Shown in pieces: positions 55,125 through 64,000 of a stretch of 64,000 bases of DNA; position 1 is the first letter of the stretch; the number at the start of each line of letters is the position of its first letter. Below the pieces are notes generated by a model. The model saw only the letters and a program-made list of their open reading frames with translations. It was not told the DNA's origin and searched no databases. Both the position numbers and the translations under genes were made by a program. This DNA comes from Adenophora triphylla var. japonica (Eukaryota; Streptophyta; Magnoliopsida; Asterales; Campanulaceae), in the NCBI GenBank assembly GCA_022495995.1, contig JAFEMH010000987.1, positions 346,001 through 410,000 of the forward strand, written 5' to 3'.

Positions 55125-56590
55125 TAAGCTTTTTCTAAAAAAAAAATGATATTTGGTATATTGGTGGAAACCATTAAACTTCCCGTTATCGCCTCCTAAC
55201 ACGAGTCGGGGATAAATTGTGGTTTAACAATCCCACGTACCGGTATCATCGTTTTCAAAAAAAAAGAGAAAAAGCTTTCGAGGGTCAAGCTTCCGTCCCG
55301 ACATTTGAAAATCCTTTGTTTTGTGTGTGTTGATTTTTGCACATTTTTCGTGTTTGTTTTGGCCGCCTCGGAAAAAGTCAAAATTTTGACTGTCGGAATA
55401 ATGTCCCTAACTGTTGGAATTTTTGTGATTATGTGCTTATGTGCTCATTAATTTTCAAAAAAAAAAAATTTCAAAAAAAGATTTTTCAAAAAAAGAAAAT
55501 TTCCAAAAAAATCATGCATCATACTTTTTAAGACACATAAAAAATTTCTATTTTACTCAGAAAAAGAAGATAGACTGCTTGCACACTACGCGCACGTTGA
55601 CCGTACACTGCACACTACGTCCTTAACCCGGGGAAATCCTTGTCGCGGTCCGTTTGGTCTTATTACGCCTCTCGGACGAGCACAGGACTACCCAAACATC
55701 CCATGGAGCCTCGTGTCGACTATGCACTTGTCCGTGACACACTCTGTCCGAGACCCGGTTGGTTTTTAGTCTGGTCTGTGTCATGCCCTGTCTGTGTATA
55801 GACCTTTCCTTTCAAGCCTTTGTCGGCATACCGACTCAATATCTTTCGGGTCCCTAATCAGTCGAAGTTCTGCCGGTTTTCCGCCGCAGACTTTGACCAA
55901 GATATTGACCGGCGCCTTGACTTCGGCTCTGACTGGCACAAATTATACACTGGCTCCCAGCATGACGCTGAGTCATCAAGGATTAATGAATATTCCATGC
56001 CTAATTACGGCTTAAATGACGACAAGTCAAGATCAATTGTGGACGCTTATCAGTCCAAATCATGCCGACTTTTCGTCGAGCCCTCGGACATGATTTTGAC
56101 TTTTGACGTCAGCTTTGTCCGTAATTTACATCGAATGCTCGTTAAGACTCGATTACCCGCCAGACTTTTAGGATCATTCTTCTTTCGGTCGGTGGGACCC
56201 GCTTGCCCTATAGGACCCTCGCCCGGGGTTGTCCACCCCGGGAGGTCGAAATACAGGTGGAATACGAGGGGCTTATAGACGTAGTGACGGGGCCCACTGA
56301 TCCAGGAATCAGAGTAGTTCGAAAAAAAAAAAAAGAGCAATCTTTTCCAACCGATTAGGTTAATAAAACGTGTTTTAAGTAAACATGAACAAATAACTGC
56401 ATGTTGCATGAGCCTAAGAGCCCAAACACCTACCCTCCTTCAATTCCCGCCATCTGAACCCTCGTGTCTTTCCCCCGCAGCTCCGCGTAAAGCTTGGTTT
56501 CGGGCACCGGGTCACCGTTTAATCAGGTTGGGAAGAGTCAAGTGCCTCATCGGCTTCGCCGTTTGTTTCAACTTCGGGTTTCGTAATGTT
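55125..56590 (+). other. Leader of G with block conserved in B
   Basis: A-rich stretch at 55448-55515, then GC-richer sequence. 56180-56330 is the block shared with B (3180-3330 on the minus strand). It includes a perfect hairpin CCCGGGG/CCCCGGG at 56222-56242. A frame of 152 codons (55820-56278) covers part of it but is not kept open in B, so I do not call it a gene. Confidence 0.65.
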
Positions 56591-58740
56591 CGCATCACGG
56601 TAACGAGGAGGACAACGTCACTCCGCCTCCCGTGACTCCTCGCATCAAAGAATGGAATCGGCTAGCGAACGTATGAGAATGCGACAGAGCAGCACTGAAT
56701 AGCCTTATCGAGGCTATTAAGAGCCATGGTTTGGCCGCCGGCCTCAATCCCGATGGCACCTTCACTGTGGAAGAAGAGGATGACCCCAATCCCAATCTCG
56801 GTCGCCCGATTACTCCAGGATGCCACCACCAACCTCCTTCGGTGCTACCGTAACACATGTTCCTCGATCTCCGGGTCGACCACCGGATCCATGCGGCTGA
56901 TGGGACGAATCGGTTCACGGCTCCTCGGTGGGGGCAAAGTCGGCACGGAATGTCCTCTCATGGTTGGGGATACCTCGGAATGCCACGGCGGATTGGAATC
57001 CCACCTCGGCTCGGAACCGATCAATCTAGACCTTCACATCAACACCACAAATTTGGAATGCCGCCACAATGCGGGTTCGGGCCACGCCAGGAGCCCCTCC
57101 TCGGAATGGTACCGGTTCGGTTGCTCCTCACACAGCCTTTCACAAATCCATTCACTCGGACTTCTATGGGTTATCAAGCCTTCATCCCGGTTTCATCCGA
57201 ATCACCAGGACCACAAGATCCTCTCGGTTATGCATCCTCGCCACAACCAGCCATGCAATTCAACAACCAGTGGACAGCAACCCGCACTTAAGCCTACTTA
57301 TGGGCCTCACTCCGAAAATCCAAGCCATATGGCTACCTCGAATCTGCCTCCATCTTCTCTGCCGATTGGAAGCCAACAAAGCAAGTCGCTGGGTTCTATC
57401 CTTTTGCCCCAGCTCTCCTACCTACACTCCCTGTGGTAATTTGGGCCAAGGACAGGTTTTCACCTATGCTCCGGGATATGGTATTCTTTCCACCAATGCA
57501 CCACCAACGGCTAGTCCTCTTCCTAGCTCAAATATCGCTCAGGAATTCCCGCTCCGCCTTTGGATCCCCAATTGGCTTGGTTTATGGAGCAACACAAGGA
57601 AATGAAAGCACAGATTGCTGAATTGACCGCCAAAAAGAACACCGCTCTTCGGCCTACGGATCCCGACTCGATTGTCCCCCGCCTCACAAGTTTGTGATGC
57701 CCACTCTGGAATTGTTTGACGGGAGTGCATGCCCTAAAACTCACTTGGACACCTATACTTTGGCAATGAAGGCTAAGGGATGCACAAACCAAGCGGTTGG
57801 CCGATTACTTTAGTCTCTCTTTGAAGTCGGGGGCTTTGAAATGGTTTTTCCGATTGCGGCTGAAGCTAGGGCTACTTGGGAACAAATTACCGTACTTTCA
57901 CGTATAAGTATAAAGCCAACTTGGAGTGGGAGACAAACAGAGTTGACACACGCAAACAACGATGCACGCCCTAATGAGAATATTGGAGATTTCTATAAGA
58001 GATGGAACTTAAAGCTCGGTGAAATGGCCATTCCTCCCTCCGACGAGGAGCTGATTAGACATCTTTCGGTCATGCTTGAAGCCGCATTTGAGAGCTTCCC
58101 TCGCCCACTTTCCCTACGCCGACTTGCGTGCAATGGTTAATTCCGGGGCTAAGTTTGAAAAGGCTTACAATCGCCAGCTCGACCGCTGCACCCGCCTACG
58201 GATATCGGGCTCCTCCCTCCAAAACTACTCTCACTTTCGCTAAAGGCAAAGAGGCGATCGGCTACGCGGGACGGATCAGAACAATGCCACTTCCTTTGTT
58301 CCCAAGAAGCTTCGATGCATCCGAGATCCCGCTCCAAGACTTGAGAAACTTTGGGATGCCTTTGAGTGATATCTTCGAGGTTTGGTGAGAGAAGGTTTGC
58401 TCCGGCCTTTGGAAAATTATCGGCTAGAAACCCCAACGCTCCTTTGGATACCTCCAAGCATTGTGCCTTTCATCGCACCATGGGCACCCGACGGATGATT
58501 GCGTCCCCTGAAAAAGGCCATCCAAGGGTTGATTGAGCAAGGGAGGTTAGAGATGCCCGAAGGACCCAATACTATCAATAACCCGCTCCCTAACAACATG
58601 AGTGTCAACATGATCGAGTTTGGTGGTTCAAGCCTTGTGGGCACAATGGAGTTTGACTCGTCCCTTTGCAAGGTCAATGAACCGGTCATCGCGAGTAATG
58701 AAGATGGTTGGATTGAGCAAAAAGTTGCCAAGAAAATCTG
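56590..58740 (+). pseudogene. gag: Shattered gag of G
   Basis: Pieces in several frames, in gag order: PVTPRIKEWNRLAN, HGLAAGLNPDGTFTVEEEDD (parallel to the N-terminal part of B gag), a Pro/Gln-rich stretch, LELFDGSACPKTHLDTYT (start of the capsid core), NENIGDFYKRWNLKLGE, LLRPLENYRLE, KHCAFHRTMG (first half of the CX2HX4HX4C knuckle) and LKKAIQGLIEQGRLEMPEGP. At least six frame changes or stops separate them. Only one knuckle module is present, against two in B. No protease or RT follows. Confidence 0.85.
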
Positions 58741-59828
58741 ATGGAAAGGTCTCGCAATAGCTCCCGTCTCCTGGCGTCGAAGAATAGATGCATGGTTGAG
58801 CAAAGAAAGAGCGGCTAGACTGGGGCTACCTATCTTTAAAATAGTCTTTTGAGTCAACCTTCGTAGGTTCTAGTACTTTTCTTTCACCTAAGTCCTTCCC
58901 GGACATTTGTCGTTGTAGTCCATTTTGGACATAGTGGTTAAGTGTCTAATTTTTAATATAAGTCTTTTTTCTTTTCTTGCTAGACTCGAGACATCACTTG
59001 CGCACCCACGTTACACTTAATTGAAATGGTTTTATCCAAAATGATCACTTGTCCGCTCAACCACTAATTCTTCGAAAATGATTAATATTTAAACTAATCG
59101 GAGTGAGAAAATCAATTGATATCCTTCCCAAATTGGGGCTTACCAACTCCCCATCTTGCATCTCATATGCTCACATCCCTTTCATCATCATCATCTCGTT
59201 GCTCGATGAATTTGCATGGATCTTTTCTCATATAAAGCTTAAGCAAGCAATGAAGACTTAATCTCGTTTAGGTCATCCAAGAGGGATTGCGGTTGAAACC
59301 TTTCACCCATAGGAAAGCCATTACCTCACCCTTACTAAACACTACCCTCTCATTTCAAGATCGGCGTGTTTTGAAACCCGGTTTAGCCATCATTTTTGCT
59401 CAATACTGAGAGAAAGTCCAAGCGAGCCCGAGAAGTTAGCTTCGAGAATCGGCGATGCGCAAATTATCTCAAGCCATGAAGGAAGGACAAAGATAATCCT
59501 CAACTCCTCAGGAAGCTTTTCAAGTCAAAAAAAAAAAAAAAAACAAAAAAAAAAAACAAAAAAAACAAAAAAAAACAACAAAAAAAACAAAAAAAAAAAA
59601 GAAACAAAAAAAAAGAAGGATTTTAAAATCCTCACAATCTCGGATATAATTCCAAGCTCCTCGGGAAGCCTTCCAAAAAAAAAAAAAAAAAGAAGAAGAA
59701 CTCAAAAGTCCCCGACATCTCAAGAAGCTCTCCAATGATCAAAAAGGAGCCTGAATTCTCGCAAGATCGCAAAAGGTTGTCAGTAGCTCGGACTTCCTCT
59801 TATCATTACCTTAAACCAATCCCAAGCC
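58741..59828 (+). other. Post-gag non-coding region of G
   Basis: Begins with the segment shared with B (TTCGTAGGTTCTAGTACTTT). It then has no frame or repeat except two A-rich tracts (about 59526-59620 and 59670-59700), each preceded by an AAGC(T/C)(T/C)(T/C)(T/C)C string and followed by a TCTC-rich string. The A-rich tracts may be a short imperfect duplication. Confidence 0.55.
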
Positions 59829-60017
59829 ATCCTCTCTATTTTAGAGGATACTCCCATTACCCTCGCCTTTGGCCAAAGTCAAAATTTGACCTCTCATTCT
59901 TAGAGGCAATCAATCTTCCCCGCCATAGGTTTCCCAAACACGTCCCTACGAGCCAACCTCTCATCTTTAGAGGTTCAGTCAGCAAAAGGCCCAGCCGACC
60001 TCTCATCTTAAGAGGTC
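59829..60017. other. Four CCTCT...AGAGG hairpins in G
   Basis: Stems ATCCTCT/AGAGGAT (59829-59849), CCTCT/AGAGG (59890-59906), AACCTCT/AGAGGTT (59955-59975) and GACCTCT/AGAGGTC (59997-60017), with loops of 6-7 nt of related sequence (CATCTTT, CATCTTA). The outer pairs differ between copies but stay complementary in three of four. Confidence 0.75.
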
Positions 60018-60400
60018 AAAATTTCCCAAATCACCCGATGGCCGATCGAAGCCCGGAAACCCAACTACAGTCCCTACCGGATAGCAGTTTCGTTCTAATA
60101 TCCTCGATGTCAGGATCAAATTAATGCTTCATTGCTTGCTTAAATTGGAATCTAATCCATCTTGGTCCAAAATTACCAACCAAAGATTGTGCAAATTCAA
60201 CCCTTCCCTTCATGTGAGCATATTTCATTTCTCCTCACAAACACTTGCCGTGGATGTCCCACTGGGGCTTCGCATCCGTGTCTTTCATGGACACTCTAAG
60301 GGGATATGTTATTCAATCCTCCAAATCCTCAAAATCCCCAAAGGTCCTCAGACCCTCGAATTTCAACATTCATTCTCTTTTCATTCGGGATAGACCCGAA

Positions 60401-60440
60401 CTACGGCGACTCCGAGCTCTTCATAATGGAGGGAACGTAG
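60401..60440. other. Stem-loop CTACG/CGTAG, first copy in G
   Basis: CTACG (60401-60405) and CGTAG (60436-60440), preceded by CCGAA and followed by GCAACC. Equivalent to 9923-9972 in A. Confidence 0.65.
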
Positions 60441-61855
60441 GCAACCGTAAATGGTCCTGGCCGAAATCACAAACAAATCTCAAAAAAAAAAAAACCCGGT
60501 CTCATCAAGGATCGTCCCTATACACTTTCCGCCCTTCCAAGCTTGATTTTCGATATCGCTGGTTTTCTCCTTGTGATTAATCAAAATATTTGTTCATATC
60601 GTATTTAGGGATTGAATAACCGAACATTAACAAAGGGTTTTAAGCGGCCTTGTGATCATCATGAATAAGACAAGTTTTCAAGTGTCTCGACAAGTCTTCT
60701 CTCTCCATCATAGGGAAATAGAGCCAAACACCTTTGTCTTTACACGTCTGCGGGGGCTTCCATACACTTTTCCACACCTTGTGATGCTTATACTCTCTCA
60801 AAAGAGACAAACCAAAAGCGAGAGTGTCATACACAAATTCGGGAGACATTCCCATCTTTCAAAAGATATGCCCCCGCACGTAAACATTTCGAGTCTTGTC
60901 CAAGAATCGGTTGACTAAGGTCCGAAAGATGGGTTCCCCTCTCGTAAGACTACTCTGAATTTCTTCATGCCGGGGCTTGCTAAGCGGTTCTCCTGTGTTC
61001 TCCCGTAGCAGCCTCTTCAAGCCGGGGCTTATATAGTCATCTTTGGGTCCACGTTGGGTTCTTCACCACGAGATAGACTCGCCGAATCACTTCTTCAAAA
61101 TCTGGACTTTGCCTACTCAGGATCCGGGGCTTTGTCAAGATGGTCTTTTGGACCCGAATTTTATCAAGTCGCAAGAAAGAATTTCAGCTTCGGAACTTGG
61201 TACACGGCAGCCTTCCCGTAGCATCGGAATTCAAGATCGGGGTTTCTCCCGCATTAGCAATTCCATCAAATCATCCTCCTGACAAGGTTTCGGCCAAGGT
61301 CACAGCTCATCCAAATGAAAGAAGCTTCACTCGTATCAACGTTGGCCCTAAAGTCCGTCAGACGGCTTCAAATGACCAAGAATGAGAGGGAAAGTTTCAA
61401 TCAAGACCCGGGATCCGAATCCAATCTCATCAAGATTGAGGTCCATGTGATATTGCTGACAAAACCTCACCAACAACCGCTGTTTAAATCGCGACCAAGG
61501 GTTCTCATCCCCCACTTGATCAAAATCTGTTCCAAGCAGTCTCCATACCCATGCATCCCCACTAAAAATCTCCCAAGGGCTCATGTAGCATGCACAAAAC
61601 TTGAGTCAATAGGAATAATCCTAAATCATCGAAGATCATAAATCATAATTTTCCTGCCAGAAGCTTAGGCTAAGTGCATCTTCGAAAGCAAGTAAATGCA
61701 TCATCCCATAATCATTTTTGGTTCCATGCATGCATCTGTCATCATGAATGCCATATATGCATCTTCCTCTTCACTAACGAATGCAGGAATTCAAACGTGA
61801 AATCAAATTCCCCTTTTTTTCGGCAAGGATGATCTTCACCAAAGACGACCTCCAA
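60441..61855. other. Non-coding 3' region of G
   Basis: No supported frame. Several GCCGGGGCTT(A/G) strings recur near 60970-61030. I see no domain in the short frames here. Confidence 0.45.
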
Positions 61856-62155
61856 TGAATGAAGACGCCCTCCAACATCTACAGTTTGACAAAGACAAGC
61901 TCCGGCGTCTGCAACTTGCTAAAGACGACCTCCAATGTCCATAAATGGATGAAAACAGCCCCAATGAAGACCACCTCCAGTGTCTACAATTCGGTCAGAG
62001 ACGCCAAGTTCTCGAATACAAGTCAGTCAGGGACGCCGAGTTCTCAAAATACAAATCGGTCAGAGACGCCAAGTTCTCCAAGGCAAGAAGGTCAGAGACG
62101 CCAAGCTCTCCAATACAATGCGGTCAGAGACACCAAGTTCTCAAAAGCAAGAAGT
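61856..62155. repeat. Two degenerate arrays in G
   Basis: 61856-61990 has about five loose copies of AAAGACGACCTCCAATGTC. 61991-62155 has five copies of GGTCAGAGACGCCAAGTTCT plus a variable A-rich part, with a period of about 31-36 bp. Confidence 0.75.
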
Positions 62156-62410
62156 CCCAATGTGAATACAAGCTCAACCACCTCTACAAGGTTGACGATC
62201 ACCAAAGAAGATGCAGACTCAACCAAACTCCTCCTTCAGGTCAAAATGCTTCCAAAGACAGCAAATCGTCAGCAGAAACCGTCCCACGAACAGCAACTTA
62301 ACAACTCTTCATCAACATCAGCCGTAGCCTCAGTCCTTCCGGCAACTACAGGTAAGCACAGCACAGGTATGAAAGCATATCTTAGTCAACTACTTTTCTA
62401 AAAGAACATT

Positions 62411-62950
62411 ATCATCAGATCATAGGGCGACTTCCCCAAGACAGTCAAAACCTTAGGGTGACTTCCCAAAAATAGTCAAACCATAGGGCGACTTCCCAAA
62501 AATAGTCAGATCATAGGGCGACTTCCCAAAAATAGTCAGATCATAGGGCGACTTCCCAAAAATAGTCAAACCACAGGGCGACTTCCCAAAAATAGTCAGA
62601 TCATAGGGTGACTTCCCCAAAACAGTCAAACCATAGGGCGACTTCCCAAAAATAGTCAAACCACGGGGCGACTTCCCAAAAATAGTCAGATCATAGGGTG
62701 ACTTCCCCAAAACAGTCAAACCATAGGGCGACTTCCCTAAAATAGTCAATCCCTCGGGTGACTCCCAAATACAGTCAATCTCTAGGGCAACTTCCCTAAA
62801 ATAGTCAATCCCTCGGGTGACTCCCAAATACAGTCAATCTCTAGGGCGACTTCCCTAAAATAGTCAATCCCTCGGGTGACTCCCAAATCTGATCAATCTC
62901 TAGGACGACTTCCCTAAAATAGTCAATCCTCGGGTGACCCCCGGATACGA
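62411..62950. repeat. 30-bp tandem array in G, about 17-18 copies
   Basis: The unit contains AGGGCGACTTCCCAAAAATA and GTCAGATCAT or GTCAAACCAT. Copies after about 62740 are shorter and read TCGGGTGACTCCCAAATACA alternately. The period is a multiple of three, so the minus strand shows an open frame of ten-residue repeats (62453-62827) that I do not regard as a gene. Confidence 0.92.
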
Positions 62951-63067
62951 TCAATCCTTGGTCCATCCACTTGACCGACATTGATCACCTTTCTTCCCGA
63001 TGGTTCTCGTAAGCCCGAGTCTTCCCCAGCAAGAACACCTTCAAATAGCCTCCATCAGGTAAAAAAC

Positions 63068-63487
63068 CTCAACTTAGGTTCATACTCCTGAACTAAGTTC
63101 CCATTTAGGTTCATACTCCTGAACAAAACCTCAACTTAGGTTCATACTCCTGAATTAAGTTCCCATTTAGGTTCATACTCCTGAACCAAATCCCGACTTA
63201 GGATCATACTCCTGAACTAAGTCTCCATTTAGGTTCATACTCCTGAACAAAATCCCGACTTAGGATCATACTCCTGAACTAAGTCCCCATTTAGGTTCAT
63301 ACTCCTGAACAAGACCTCAACTTAGGTTCATACTCCTGAACTAAGTTCCCATTTAGGTTCATACTCCTGAACCAAATCTCAACTTAGGTTCATACTCCTG
63401 AACTAAGTCTCCATTTAGGTTCATACTCCTGAACCGAACCTCAACTGGGTTCATACTCTGAACTAAGTTCCCATTTAGGTTCATACC
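63068..63487. repeat. 27/54-bp tandem array in G
   Basis: Units of about 27 bp built on TTAGGTTCATACTCCTGAAC, alternating (AAACCTCAAC) and (TAAGTTCCCA), so the higher-order period is about 54 bp. Roughly fifteen 27-bp units. Confidence 0.92.
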
Positions 63488-63745
63488 CTCTCACAAGAAA
63501 TTCCGGCGCTTAAACGTAAGACCGAGTGCCTAGAAAGATAACGGAATCCCGTTTCTTTCATCAAAATCGTCTCCCGGCAGTTAAACGTAAGGACCGAGTG
63601 CCCCGAGAAAGATAACGGAATCCCGTTTCTTTCATCAAAATCGTCCCCTGAGCGTAAACGTAAGACCGATCTCCCAGAAAGATAACGGAATCCCGTATCT
63701 TTCATCAAAATCATCCGGCGGTAAAATGTAAGGCCGATTTCCCAC
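63488..63745. repeat. Tandem array in G, about 85 bp x 3-4
   Basis: The unit contains GTAAGACCGAGTGCC, GAAAGATAACGGAATCCCGT and TCTTTCATCAAAATCGTC. Three full copies and a partial fourth. Confidence 0.88.
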
Positions 63746-63834
63746 AAATACGTCGATTTTCCCCAGGAAGGCTAACAAAATCCCCAAAGTCAACGGAATC
63801 TCAAAAGCCAACAAAATCTCGAGAAGAACTCGAA

Positions 63835-63870
63835 CTACGAAAGGGCTTGATTCCCACTAAGGATACGTAG
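63835..63870. other. Stem-loop CTACG/CGTAG, second copy in G
   Basis: CTACG (63835-63839) and CGTAG (63866-63870), followed by GTAGCC. Equivalent to 13373-13409 in A, where it lies 94 bp before the 3' LTR. Confidence 0.65.
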
Positions 63871-64000
63871 GTAGCCTATCATTAGGTCCGGCCCTCGACC
63901 AAAACGGTCACCCTCTCCTTCGGCGCGAGACGAAGTCCACCGAAAGGCCATTTCAAATTAAGGTCCGGCGCCTAAAAGCCATCATCATCAAGGTCGAGGT

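Larger units (their letters stand above)
53426..64000 (+). mobile_element. Tat/Ogre-like gag-only element G (5' part)
   Basis: LTR (53426-55104), tRNA-Arg-type primer site, leader (55125-56590), shattered gag (56590-58740), then more than 5 kb without pol but with hairpins and four tandem arrays to the window edge. It is closely related to the LTR S and, in leader and gag, to B. The missing pol between gag and the 3' region suggests a non-autonomous derivative of a Tat element. The 3' LTR should lie shortly right of the window, because the second ACGTAG stem-loop (94 bp before the LTR in A) is at 63835-63870. Confidence 0.85.

Noticed and set aside
55820..56278. 152-codon frame in the G leader
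   Set aside because: The homologous block in B has a stop in the same frame, so conservation is better explained by non-coding function.
59520..59735. 71-codon Phe-rich frame on the minus strand
   Set aside because: It translates the A-rich tracts only.
62453..62827. 124-codon minus-strand frame of ten-residue repeats
   Set aside because: The 30-bp period is a multiple of three, so a frame stays open by chance; it has no start context or independent coding signal.

Overview
This window is plant nuclear DNA made almost entirely of nested, decaying LTR retrotransposons. The lineages recognisable from protein motifs point to a flowering plant, most likely a eudicot: Tat/Ogre-type Ty3/gypsy, a gypsy family primed by initiator tRNA-Met (probably Tekay-like), Ty1/copia and a Sirevirus-like copia. 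The species cannot be named from the sequence. I found no rRNA or tRNA gene, no CRISPR array and no confident host gene.

Layout. (1) 1-6734: 5' part of a minus-strand Tat/Ogre-like element (B) with LTR, tRNA-Arg-type primer site, long leader and broken gag, but no pol in view. (2) B interrupts the reverse transcriptase of a plus-strand Tat element (A, 6735-14485). A keeps an intact integrase frame, an antisense ORF with a plant-mobile-domain-like protein (10168-11664), a satellite-like array and a 3' LTR. (3) 14486-16268 is unassigned AT-rich DNA with three long palindromes. (4) 16269-21867 is a complete but gutted Ty1/copia element (C). (5) 22259-42918 is a small LTR element (D1) split by a gypsy element (E1, 22337-41891). 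E1 is itself split by a second gypsy element (E2, 27612-37366) and a Tat solo LTR (S, 37434-39158). Exact 5-bp target duplications support each of these insertions. (6) 42919-53425 holds two tandem copies of a block with a Sirevirus-like relic (F1, F2), separated by a second copy of D (D2). (7) 53426-64000 is the 5' part of another Tat/Ogre-like element (G) with LTR, primer site, leader, shattered gag and a long non-coding region with four tandem arrays.

Order of events read from nesting: F inserted; D inserted next to it; the D+F block was duplicated in tandem; E1 entered D1 only; E2 and later S entered E1's 5' LTR; G entered the 3' LTR of F2. On the left, B entered A. Stop codons shared by F1 and F2 show F was dead before the duplication.

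Four signals deserve attention. Nearly every LTR family here carries its own short, mostly GC-rich palindrome, repeated or single, just upstream of its TATA box, and the antisense gene of A carries the same palindrome as A's LTR. A conserved stem-loop with CTACG(T)/(A)CGTAG arms occurs twice in A and twice in G and brackets the variable 3' region of each. The leaders of B and G share a block of about 130 bp with a conserved hairpin. G also carries four copies of a small hairpin whose outer base pairs change in a compensating way. All similarities were judged by eye; no alignment or database search was run.
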